Assembly: GCA_027577415.1 (NCBI GenBank)
Contig: JANBQS010000133.1
Location: 1-31,880, forward strand
Length of the DNA stretch: 31,880 bases
Direction: 5' to 3'
Source of the DNA: Coemansia sp. RSA 922
Taxonomy: Eukaryota > Kickxellomycota > Kickxellomycetes > Kickxellales > Kickxellaceae
A program made the translations under genes and the position numbers. Positions 1 to 7,524 of the stretch are shown piece by piece. The notes below the pieces were generated by a model. The model was not told the origin of the DNA and did no database searches. It saw only the letters and a program-made list of their open reading frames with translations. Within the stretch, counting starts at the first letter, position 1, and each line of letters starts with the position of its first letter.

Positions 1-186
1 ACTGCAAATGGAAAACAGCAGCTAAACTCTGCTGGTAGTGGGTTCTGGGTGGACCAGGCTATGTCCTTTGCTAGTCGGCTGGCGCCAGCATGGGATACGC
101 CGCCGGGGAAATGGGCTGGCGGCTATTCTGGATATGGAGGAAACCGCCCACCACCAGTCAACTTCCAGTATCAACCTCCGAGATAA
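1..186 (+). CDS. C-terminal end of an unidentified protein (5' part outside window)
   Basis: Frame 1 is open from the first base and ends at TAA 184-186, giving 61 residues with no start codon inside the window. The composition looks like real coding sequence: an amphipathic stretch (FWVDQAMSFASRLAPAW) followed by a Gly/Tyr/Pro-rich tail ending in QYQPPR. I do not recognise the family. The gene is convergent with the SRR1-like gene, whose stop lies 62 bases further on. It could equally be the last exon of a spliced gene. Confidence 0.6.
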   Translation, partial: TANGKQQLNSAGSGFWVDQAMSFASRLAPAWDTPPGKWAGGYSGYGGNRPPPVNFQYQPPR

Positions 187-248
187 CCATTTGCAAAAAG
201 ACAATAAACTCATATTCTTATGTATTAAAAACGAATTTCATTACGTGT

Positions 249-1112
249 CTATTCATTTAAAAAGTCTATAGTGCTTAAAGATCCAAATTGTTGTACGCAA
301 GTGTCGGTAAAGGCAAAAGGATTGTTTCGAAGCCCCAGTAATTTTTCACTGGGCAGATCCGTGCACGTAATGGCTGGAAGTGCTCTCCGAATATATGGCG
401 ATTTTGTGGCAAACTCCTCGCTGCTCTGCGTGTCTTTGTACCGACCGAGATGGTTGCCGATGACCAAGATGCGAGCCAGTTGTTCGGGTGACCAGTTTGC
501 GGCCAATACGTTGTTATAGAGAAACTCTTCGCAGTGCGGCATGAAGAACAACGTTCTCTTCGTGACTGTGCGCTTAGCTTCCTCGTTTTCGGCGATTATC
601 GAAACGCCAAACCGCCCAAGAGTTTCGCAGTCAGAAGTTATTACCACTGGGTCAAATGCGCAAATATCCACATTTAGGTATTGGTTTATGAGCAAGACCA
701 AGGCTAACTGCCACTGAGATACTTGCGTAGTTAATGATCCGATTCCGTAGCATACGATCTCTTCTGGCTTGAACCCTTGGATTACGTCCAGACATGCTTG
801 GAGCCCCGTGTGAAACTTTCCGGACTTTAACGATCCCTGCTTTTCTAATACATCTTCGACCTGTGTCTCGACGATTGATTTGGGTGTTTGTGGTTGTCTT
901 TTGCTAGATCGCTTCTTCCCGGGTAGAACTGTGGTTTGTGGTTTTGTGTCGGTGTCTTTGTGTTTCGTACTGGGTTCGTCCTTGCTATGGTCGGTGTGTG
1001 TTTGCGTTGCTGGCAGGCGCTGTGCTCTAGACGATCTGCCTCGTTTGCTCTTGGCTACTACGCGCGTAAACCCATCGGCATCTGTGTTGACAATGGCTGT
1101 CTGCGTCGACAT
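249..1112 (-). CDS. SRR1-like domain protein
   Basis: 287 residues, intronless. Residues 1 to about 90 are basic and disordered (KSKRGRSSR, KKRSSKRQ). From about residue 95 the protein matches the SRR1 family (plant SENSITIVITY TO RED LIGHT REDUCED 1, yeast Ber1). The signature strand VCYGIGSL is followed by the QWQLALVLLI helix, a DPV segment, and FFMPHCEEFLYNNVLAANW, with LARILVIGNHLGRY near the end. The biochemical role of the family is poorly known; members are linked to clock-related transcription in plants and to microtubule or heme phenotypes in other organisms. The ATG at 1112 is the first in frame and lies 30 bases after the stop of a same-strand upstream ORF, leaving little room for a separate promoter. 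Confidence 0.85.
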   Translation of the reverse strand: MSTQTAIVNTDADGFTRVVAKSKRGRSSRAQRLPATQTHTDHSKDEPSTKHKDTDTKPQTTVLPGKKRSSKRQPQTPKSIVETQVEDVLEKQGSLKSGKFHTGLQACLDVIQGFKPEEIVCYGIGSLTTQVSQWQLALVLLINQYLNVDICAFDPVVITSDCETLGRFGVSIIAENEEAKRTVTKRTLFFMPHCEEFLYNNVLAANWSPEQLARILVIGNHLGRYKDTQSSEEFATKSPYIRRALPAITCTDLPSEKLLGLRNNPFAFTDTCVQQFGSLSTIDFLNE

Positions 1113-1142
1113 GGTTTTTTTATTTTACTTTGAGAAAGAAGT

Positions 1143-1573
1143 TCAAGAAAACGTTGAAGATAGATTAATACCGCCAATAGACCTCTCTGATCGAAGCTCT
1201 CTCATCCTGGGTTGTACCAAGTTATGGACTGCTAAAATCAATGCGGACCATTGTGATGTGGACTTTGCTTTTATCAGCTTTTCGATATAATATTGATGTC
1301 CTTTCGAATGCCTCTTAAACCGAGTATGTTCCGAGACAAATATATCTTCAACCACTCGAGGAAATGTCAGGAGTTCAAAATAATTTTGTTTGTTTGTTAT
1401 TGATGTGGTGGTGAGTGAAACAGCTGTCAGAATGTGCGTCCATCCTCGCTGTGCCGCACTCATAAACCCGCAACAGCCAAAAAAGCTATTGCGAGGGCGC
1501 AGGCAAGCAAGATCATCGACAGGCAAACAGATGGCCCGACACCTCCCTTTACGGACGGCGCACTTTGTGTCAT
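1143..1573 (-). CDS. Small membrane protein, probably two exons (model tentative)
   Basis: Proposed exons are 1468-1573 and 1143-1423, joined across a 44-base intron (1424-1467) with donor GTTTAT, a CTGAC branch-like motif and acceptor CAG. The reading phase agrees at the junction and yields 128 residues. The N-terminus carries one hydrophobic segment (CLSMILLACALAIAFLAVA). The rest is basic and soluble, containing QNYFELLTFPRVVEDIF and QYYIEKLIKAKSTSQWSALILAVHNL. I do not recognise the family. Unspliced, the first ATG gives only a 37-residue peptide ending at 1460, while the second part stays open in another frame as far as 1526. The donor is weak, so the exon join needs RNA support. The stop lies 30 bases before the SRR1-like start codon on the same strand. 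Confidence 0.4.
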
Positions 1574-2062
1574 CTTCCAGCGTGTAGTGTGTGTCTATGT
1601 TCGGTGAACAAAGAACTGAATATCAACTGTATACATGATCCTGTAAAGTACAGTCGGTTAAATATTTCTCTAGCAGTTTCCCGGTCCAGCTCCTGGTATT
1701 TATACCCTCACTGGCAGTTGGTGGTGGAGCTGAGAGATGATGGGTCGGTAAATGTGATTGACGTTGGGGAGAGTGGATCTGCTGGTGAAAAAAAAAATGT
1801 TGGGGGGACATTGAGTTCTTTGGATCTCGCTGATGGCGCACTGATAAATTACCCAGCATCAAGCTACCAGGCCAAGCACGCCCAATGTCTCTAAGCGATC
1901 CTTTTACAAAAGCTCGAATACGTCATTGTTCTTTCTTTCTTTGAATAATAAGAATTATGACGTACATCTGTTTGTTGATTGCTTGCCAGCAGAAACGGAA
2001 AGAGCGCTCAACACGCTGCCAGCAGAAAAATATATTGCAATTTACATCAGGACTTCGACGTC
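1574..2062. other. Intergenic: unique spacer, then distal part of duplicated unit A
   Basis: Bases 1574-1847 show no convincing gene. The plus-strand ORF across 1565-1894 runs into repeat sequence and has no recognisable domain. From 1848 the sequence matches 3422 onward almost base for base (the ACCCAGCATCAAGCTA stretch, the AGAGCGCTCAAC stretch) and belongs to the upstream flank of the first tandem paralogue. Confidence 0.6.
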
Positions 2063-2425
2063 TCTTTGAAACAAAGAAGCCATTGGGGGTATGACGTATG
2101 TTTTCTCACTGCTCATTGGCTGCTTGTCGAAAAAGCATGGAGAACAAAAGGGAACGCTTTATGCAGCCTACAGAAAGCATTCTATTTCGAGAGAAAAAAT
2201 ATAGTGCAATGGCGTCATGACTTCAATTTTTCTTTGAACAAAAGAACACCCCACTATGGCATGACATAATTTTCCTCTCTATTCATTGGTTGCTTGTCGA
2301 AAAAAGTGGGGAGAGAGCACAAAATTGGCTTGTTGAAAGAAAAATAATGTAGTAGGCACTCAACATTTTTGTCCTCAGCCCATCCTCGCCGCAAGAGGAG
2401 AAGCTGGGGTTTCTTGCTATATAAA
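2063..2425 (+). promoter_or_regulatory. Promoter of first paralogue: repeated module, TGACGTA sites, TATA box
   Basis: A TATA box TATATAAA lies at 2418-2425, 102 bases before the start codon. Upstream, a module of about 90 bases occurs twice (about 2063-2150 and 2231-2320). Each copy has CTTTGAA, then AAAGAA, a TGACGTA or degenerate TGACATA heptamer, ATTGG (inverted CCAAT) and GCTTGTCGAAAAA. Exact TGACGTA heptamers, in either orientation, stand at 1919-1925, 1958-1964 and 2092-2098. The heptamer resembles CRE/ATF-type bZIP sites; assigning a factor is inference. Confidence 0.65.
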
Positions 2426-2526
2426 CCAAGTTGTTGCTGTCCCTCTCCCACTTTCATGACAACCAACACTCTCCATCTCCACCCAATACTTTGTCTTTCT
2501 CAATCGAATAACTGCTAATCTACAAC

Positions 2527-2925
2527 ATGAATAAGGAGGGAGACTTTATTGCTGTTGTATTTAGTGTTGGAAACCCTGAGTCTTCTTATGATTCCGAACC
2601 TGATGTTGCCAAAGTCAGGCTATTCGCTGGAGTTCCTCAAGCCTCGGGTGGTATTAACACTGCTGTAAAAACCATAAATGCGTGGAGAGATGGAAAACCC
2701 TTACCTGGTGATGCAGTCATTACTGATAATGGCCTGATAGGATCTGCGAGTTGGCGTGCCAAAGATAAACATGGAAATATATTTATATTCTATGGTGATG
2801 ATAAAGAACTTAGCTGTGCAACCATTGAGGCCATTAGAATGGGAGCTTCTTCCCTTTTCTATTATCTTGAAATGAAGGCAACTCCTTCCGCTTCTGGCGC
2901 CTTACCATATAGAGTCTTAGCTTAG
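2527..2925 (+). CDS. Unknown 132-residue protein, tandem paralogue 1
   Basis: Intronless, 132 residues, with no signal peptide or membrane segment and a single cysteine, so probably a cytosolic globular protein. The family is not recognised. By eye it is roughly 55-60% identical to the product at 3950-4348. Shared blocks are GDFIAVVF near the N-terminus, SEPxVAKVRL, GVPQxS, RDGxPLP, the central KDKHGNIFIFYG and the C-terminal KATPSASGALPY. The start ATG (CTACAACATGA) sits in the same place relative to the TATA box in both copies. A candidate polyadenylation signal AATAAA is at 3065-3070. Conserved blocks and retained reading frames suggest both copies are maintained. No function can be assigned. 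Confidence 0.8.
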   Translation: MNKEGDFIAVVFSVGNPESSYDSEPDVAKVRLFAGVPQASGGINTAVKTINAWRDGKPLPGDAVITDNGLIGSASWRAKDKHGNIFIFYGDDKELSCATIEAIRMGASSLFYYLEMKATPSASGALPYRVLA

Positions 2926-3645
2926 ATATCAAATGTTGAATTGTTGATGGAGACAAGGGTATGTATTAGCGCATTGTGATGATTGTTCAATGTTAGAAAT
3001 GTGTAATGATATTCAATATACTTTTCCTTTGCTCTTGGTCACTCAAAAGAGTGAATGCTTTTAAAATAAAGGCTTGAGTGACCATAGATACTTGTTCAAA
3101 CCTTGAGTCTGCTCATATAACTCATCACATGGACAGCTCCGAGAATTTAGTAGTTTTATTGTTGAGGGGTTTTAGCATGCAGTTTCCCTTCATTTACTTT
3201 CAACTCAATAAATTTACAATAACATATTGTTGAAATATTTGTCGTTCATGTTATTCTGCTTTGTCAAGGGTCTTTTTTATGACGTTAGAGTGCCTAGTCG
3301 CTTTGTGTCACTAAAGTACATCTCTAAAAATACATTAGCCTATGCAATGGTTGTACATCCGGCTACTCAAGACAAGAGACAACAGGTTATTCTCAATGTC
3401 TTAATCGTTCTATACCGATGTATTACCCAGCATCAAGCTACATGGCCAAGCACGCCCAATGTCTCTAAGCAATCCTTTTGCAAAAGCTCGAATATGTCAT
3501 CGTTCTTTCTTTGAATAAAAAGAATTATGACGTACACCTGTTTCTTGATTGCTTGCCAGTAGAAGCAGAAAGAGCGCTCAACATGCTGCCAGCAGAAACG
3601 CTCTAGTTCGGATATAGACATTGCAACTGGTACGTCATGTCCTGT
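2926..3645. other. Intergenic: 3' flank of unit A, 200-base unique spacer, distal 5' flank of unit B
   Basis: Bases 2926-3220 are the duplicated 3' flank with AATAAA signals at 3065-3070 and 3207-3212. Bases 3221-3421 are unique and show no gene. From 3422 the upstream flank of unit B begins. ORFs of up to 95 codons here have no recognisable features and are not conserved between the two units. Confidence 0.6.
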
Positions 3646-3848
3646 TTCTTTGTTTCAAAGAAGCCCATGATAAAATGACGTATATTTCTCCTTTTCGGAT
3701 TGGTTGGTTGTCGAAAAAATGTGGGGAGAAAACACAAATTTACTCATTGAAAGAAAAAAAAAAAAGAATGGAGTGGGCGCTCAGCATTTTTCGTTGCCCT
3801 GCCTATCCTCACAGCAGAAGAAGAAACTGTTTTCCTCTGCTATATAAA
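3646..3848 (+). promoter_or_regulatory. Promoter of second paralogue: single module, TGACGTA sites, TATA box
   Basis: The TATA box TATATAAA is at 3841-3848, 102 bases before the start codon, exactly as in unit A. One copy of the module lies at about 3646-3735 (AAAGAAGCC, TGACGTA, ATTGGTTGGTTGTCGAAAAA). Exact TGACGTA heptamers, in either orientation, are at 3528-3534, 3631-3637 and 3676-3682. This equals the count in unit A, although one is at a position where unit A is degenerate and one unit A site is degenerate here. Confidence 0.65.
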
Positions 3849-3949
3849 CCAAGCTGTTGCTGCTCCTCTTCCACTTTCATGACAACCAACATTCTCCATC
3901 TCCACCCAATAATTTGTCATTCTCAATCGAATAACTGCGAATCTACAAC

Positions 3950-4348
3950 ATGAGTAACATGGGTGACTTTATTGCTGTCGTATTTAATATTGCAACCTCT
4001 AATTCTTCTGATAATTCCGAACCTAGTGTTGCCAAAGTCAGGTTGCACGTTGGCGTTCCTCAATACTCGACTAATTTAACCAGAGCTGTAGATATCATAA
4101 ATAAGCGGAGAGATGGAACCCCCTTACCTGACGAAGCAGTCATTAGTAATGATGGCATGAAAAGCTTAGAGAGTGAGCATACCAAAGATAAACATGGAAA
4201 TATATTTATATTCTATGGTAATCTTGTCGACCTTGACGGTGCAAACATGGAGGCCGGTAGAACTGGAGCTTCCCTTTTCGATTATCTTGAAATAAAGGCA
4301 ACTCCTTCTGCTTCTGGTGCCTTACCCTATAAACTCTTGTTAGATTAG
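3950..4348 (+). CDS. Unknown 132-residue protein, tandem paralogue 2
   Basis: Intronless, 132 residues, no cysteine, no signal peptide or membrane segment. It keeps all the blocks of its neighbour at 2527-2925: GDFIAVVF, SEPSVAKVRL, GVPQYS, RDGTPLP, KDKHGNIFIFYG, and GAS-F-YLE leading into KATPSASGALPY. The middle linkers differ, as do the last few residues. An ATG three codons into the frame (SNM-GDF) could be an alternative start, but the first ATG aligns with that of paralogue 1. The family is not recognised. Confidence 0.8.
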   Translation: MSNMGDFIAVVFNIATSNSSDNSEPSVAKVRLHVGVPQYSTNLTRAVDIINKRRDGTPLPDEAVISNDGMKSLESEHTKDKHGNIFIFYGNLVDLDGANMEAGRTGASLFDYLEIKATPSASGALPYKLLLD

Positions 4349-4859
4349 ATTACAAATATTGAATAGTTGGAGACAAGGGTATATATTAGCGCATTGTGAT
4401 GATTGTCCAATGTTAGAAGTGTGTAATGATATCCAATACATTTGTCTTTTGCTCTTGGTTGCTCAGATGGGCAAGTACTTTCTAAGAACAAAGGATTGAG
4501 TGACTATAGATACTTGTTCAAACCTAGAGTCTGCCTATATAACTCGTCACATGGACAACTCTGAAATTTTAGTAGTTGCAGCCGGTTGGCCTTATTAATA
4601 TGTTGTCGAATGCTTTACCAGTAGGTGTTGGTTTGATTAGAAGGTGTTTAGCATGCAGTTTCCCTTCATTAACTTTCAACTCAATAAGTTTACATTGTCA
4701 TATAATTGTTTTCAACTTGTAACTGTAGCTGCTGATGTGTGCGTATGGCTATTGCCATTCCGCCTTCAGGTTTGTTAATGTATCTTGGGTAATAATTAGT
4801 GGTAATATATGTTATTAACAGCAAAATAAATAAATTAGGTTTGTATAAGAGAAAACAAG
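4349..4859. other. Intergenic: 3' flank of unit B, then AT-rich spacer
   Basis: Bases 4349-4694 are the duplicated 3' flank. Bases 4695-4859 are AT-rich and would hold the 3' UTRs of the convergent second paralogue and GPI1. No gene or structured element was seen. Confidence 0.6.
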
Positions 4860-6935
4860 TTAATGAACAGGCTCAGTTTCAGGACTTGTATGCGTATCGC
4901 CATCCCTCACAAAAGTTGTGCTGCTCTGTGCATTATCCGCTTCATGCGGCGACGACAGTCCAGGGATCATCGTATGCTGTAACCTTGGAACAGGGCGCAC
5001 CACATCCCCGACAACCAGGGAGCGCAGCAGGCCCAAAGACAAGTAGCTAGCGCTGAACTGCACCCAGATCTGATAATACTGGAAAAACAGCGCTGACAGT
5101 GGCAATGACGCTGGCTCCATCTGGATAATCGTCGTATTGAGCCTGTTTCTAGCCGACAATGGAATGGGATCACGCGATATACGCACAGGCGAGCCAGGCA
5201 TAGACCAAGCAGCCTCAATGAACCGACGAGCATGCTTGCTGCTCACGTTGTATGACACGCCACCAGGAAACATTCGCGAGTCGCGCAGACGCAGCATAAT
5301 GTAGAAAATCGGACAGTGGTTTAGAATACCGAGGAGGATTTCAAACAAACCTTGTGCCATTATCACGGCAACTCGGCGGCCCGCAAATGTGGCATAGTAC
5401 ACTAGAACCGTCGGAAAGAGGTACGTGAGCAGAGTAAACAGTATCGTGCCGATCAGGAGTTGGTCGAGGTCATAGTCGCAGCTGTCAATGCGGTTGCGCA
5501 GGACGTTGTGCTTACGGCCGCGGAACAAGTTGAATAGCGAGTAAAGCGTGACGAGCTGCCAGTGGAATATACGCGTAGCTACCATGTAGAACCAATACGT
5601 GTGCAAGGTCGTCAACGCCATGGCATCAGAGAAAATAGCCAGTTGCATTGAGCAGCCGCCAACAAATCCCGACCAGCCCGCAAAGATAACTACGGCGCGC
5701 ATGTACTGCGTAACTGGCTGGAACATGGCAGTCCAGAAGTGGCTGAGCCACAAGAACAGCTCCGCCAAAAACCCGTCTAGTCCGTTGTTTAGTTTCAGTC
5801 CAGCCGGCCAGCCGCGTAGCCAAAGAATGGTATCCTCTAGCGACTTCACCGTGTACTGCTCCAGACTCAATACAATCCAGTCGCCTACCGCTTGCGAGCG
5901 CATAATCAGGAATATTCCTAGTGCACAGCCCAAGATGATATCCACTGCAATGACCCAGACGCTGTTCCAAAATCCAGCGTACTGCGCGTTGTGTCGGCGG
6001 CCATGAGCAGGCTTGGGCGTATGGTAGGAGGCTCGCCACTGCTCGATCAAATACACCATGCGCCGTACGATCAAGTCCACCTGCTGACCCACGGCCGAGA
6101 CCTCTTTGACTCTAAACCCAAAGGCGCTCAGATCCAGCACTCGTAGCAGGTATGCCGAGAGCATGATGAATACACTACAAGCCCAGGCAAACAAAGCATT
6201 GGCTGAGGCCTGAGACCGCTCAAAGGCCTGTCGGTTCGTCTCGGAGGCAATCGTAGTCCATACGGCTGCACGCAGACTACGCTTTGCTGCAGCCTGGGAG
6301 CTGCCTTGCAAATACATGTACACTTGGCCGGCTGTGTTTACATAGTCCAGTGTGTGTTGCAGACACGTCCGTGTGCTAGGATCGATAGCGTTGCTGTGGC
6401 CCCTGGACGCCAACGCAGTCAAATCGAGGTTGATCGGTGATGCCATGTAGTAGTGCCACGGCTCTGTTGCGCTCTCTTCGTATAAAATGACGATTACACG
6501 CTCGGATATCTCAGCGCCCATTGAAAGAATAGCACGGAAGGCAATCTGGGTGCGAGCGGTAAATGCGTCTATCCAGTGCTTGCAGGCGTCACGAGCGTCA
6601 GGCTCACAGAGCCCCTCTCCCTCACGGCTCATATAGCCGACAATCGTCGGAGGCATCTGTTGTTGGTTAGCCTGACTCCGACTCCGAAATGACCCACTTG
6701 TCTCGGTTGCATTGGGCTCTAGGCTGGCCGAGTATTGCCGATGAAAGTCCGCCAAGTACTCTGACACTTGCATAGCATTTGCAAACGACGCCTTGCTCGC
6801 AACCACTATCTCGCCGCCGCCAAGATCCCATCCTACCAAGTATCCGCTCTCTGAAATAGGCTGGCATAGGTGCAATGGCCAAAATATCTTTGCCACATGC
6901 TCAGAACGTGCTCCCGCTAGATCCATTAGTACCAT
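4860..6935 (-). CDS. GPI1: GPI1/PIG-Q, subunit of GPI-N-acetylglucosaminyltransferase
   Basis: 691 residues, intronless. Gpi1 is a non-catalytic, multi-membrane-spanning subunit of the ER complex that transfers GlcNAc from UDP-GlcNAc to phosphatidylinositol, the first step of GPI-anchor synthesis. The N-terminus has the family's FWP...GYLVGWDLGG opening. The central and C-terminal part carries several hydrophobic segments, including VWVIAVDIILGCALGIFLIM and LLIGTILFTLLTYLFPTVLVYY, followed by the conserved GLFEILLGILNHCPIFYIMLR region and the FPGGV segment. Length fits fungal members. The ATG at 6935 lies only 8 bases after the stop of an upstream same-strand ORF, so GPI1 has no intergenic promoter of its own unless transcription starts inside that ORF. 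Confidence 0.93.
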   Translation of the reverse strand: MVLMDLAGARSEHVAKIFWPLHLCQPISESGYLVGWDLGGGEIVVASKASFANAMQVSEYLADFHRQYSASLEPNATETSGSFRSRSQANQQQMPPTIVGYMSREGEGLCEPDARDACKHWIDAFTARTQIAFRAILSMGAEISERVIVILYEESATEPWHYYMASPINLDLTALASRGHSNAIDPSTRTCLQHTLDYVNTAGQVYMYLQGSSQAAAKRSLRAAVWTTIASETNRQAFERSQASANALFAWACSVFIMLSAYLLRVLDLSAFGFRVKEVSAVGQQVDLIVRRMVYLIEQWRASYHTPKPAHGRRHNAQYAGFWNSVWVIAVDIILGCALGIFLIMRSQAVGDWIVLSLEQYTVKSLEDTILWLRGWPAGLKLNNGLDGFLAELFLWLSHFWTAMFQPVTQYMRAVVIFAGWSGFVGGCSMQLAIFSDAMALTTLHTYWFYMVATRIFHWQLVTLYSLFNLFRGRKHNVLRNRIDSCDYDLDQLLIGTILFTLLTYLFPTVLVYYATFAGRRVAVIMAQGLFEILLGILNHCPIFYIMLRLRDSRMFPGGVSYNVSSKHARRFIEAAWSMPGSPVRISRDPIPLSARNRLNTTIIQMEPASLPLSALFFQYYQIWVQFSASYLSLGLLRSLVVGDVVRPVPRLQHTMIPGLSSPHEADNAQSSTTFVRDGDTHTSPETEPVH

Positions 6936-6943
6936 ATCAGTCC

Positions 6944-7228
6944 TTAGAAGCTGCCCCGACGTTTTAGGTGCTCGCGCGCCGAGGTTCGATATTTGTACCC
7001 AGTGCTATTCTGCGCTTCCCAGTCAGCAACTCTTGCCAGTGGCCAGAGAAATAAGAGCAGCGAGCCAAATGTCGCTATTATGCCTAAAGTAGTGAGGAGT
7101 CGGGGAGAGAGCTGGCCGAGTTTGGCGAGCACGACTTCTTTGATCTGGTCCCAGTTGAGCGGGTTGAAATGCCGAGTGAGATAACCGATAGCAAAGGCGA
7201 TAAGCACAAGACGCACCTGCTCGAGCAT
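6944..7228 (-). CDS. Small membrane protein of unknown function, directly upstream of GPI1
   Basis: 94 residues from the only in-frame ATG (7228). The frame stays open to about 7357 but without another ATG. It has a moderately hydrophobic N-terminal segment (VRLVLIAFAIGYL), a strong membrane segment (LLTTLGIIATFGSLLLFLWPLARV), and a basic tail ending in REHLKRRGSF. The family is not recognised. The size and two possible membrane segments resemble small ER enzyme subunits (Eri1/PIG-Y, Dpm3), but the sequence shows no diagnostic motif of either. The stop is 8 bases from the GPI1 start codon, suggesting a shared or overlapping transcript. Divergent from LEO1, with 296 bases between start codons. 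Confidence 0.55.
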   Translation of the reverse strand: MLEQVRLVLIAFAIGYLTRHFNPLNWDQIKEVVLAKLGQLSPRLLTTLGIIATFGSLLLFLWPLARVADWEAQNSTGYKYRTSAREHLKRRGSF

Positions 7229-7524
7229 TTGGCGTGCTTTCGGTGCACTGCTTGCTCTGGAGATGAGATGATTACGAAATGCAGGTAGAAGATGAAGAAT
7301 AACAAAGAGCGTTAAAGAGGGAAAGAGTCGCAAATGGGCCAAGCAAACAGATCTCAAAATAGAGGCTTGATCGCAGGTTGCTTTCTCGCTTTTGTCTTTT
7401 GCTCTCTTCGTTTGTCTACTTTAAATTAGCTGTTGATTTTCATTGAGGTCCCATCCTTATTGTTGACATTTCTTCTATTATTTTTTGTACTGAATCGTCG
7501 CACTTCAACGTCTTAGCAATAGTA

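Larger units (their letters stand above)
1848..3220 (+). repeat. Tandem duplication, unit A (gene plus both flanks)
   Basis: This segment aligns along its length with 3422-4694. The 5' flank begins with the same ATTACCCAGCATCAAGCTA. The TATA region, the coding region and the 3' flank (TATTAGCGCATTGTGATGATTG, AGCATGCAGTTTCCCTTCATT, AACTCAATAA) all recur in the same order. The flanks look at least as conserved as the coding sequence. Unit A carries an extra copy of a promoter module absent from unit B. The units are in direct orientation, separated by about 200 unique bases (3221-3421). Confidence 0.9.
3422..4694 (+). repeat. Tandem duplication, unit B (gene plus both flanks)
   Basis: Second copy of the unit at 1848-3220, in direct orientation. 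Differences include a single promoter module instead of two, loss of the 3065-type AATAAA signal (AACAAA here), and an insertion of roughly 50-60 bases in the 3' flank (about 4577-4640). Similarity to unit A fades after TCAATAAGTTTACAT near 4694. Confidence 0.9.

Noticed and set aside
880..1290. 136-codon plus-strand ORF
   Set aside because: Antisense to the SRR1-like gene and the small ORF upstream of it; Cys/Val-rich composition with no domain.
1565..1894. 109-codon plus-strand ORF between the small membrane gene and the first paralogue
   Set aside because: Runs into the duplicated flank, the frame is not kept in the second unit, and no family features are visible.
6944..7228. Small GPI1-linked protein as Dpm3 or PIG-Y
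   Set aside because: Size and two hydrophobic segments fit, but the conserved Dpm3 segment before the C-terminal coiled coil is absent and no PIG-Y motif is visible, so it is left unnamed.
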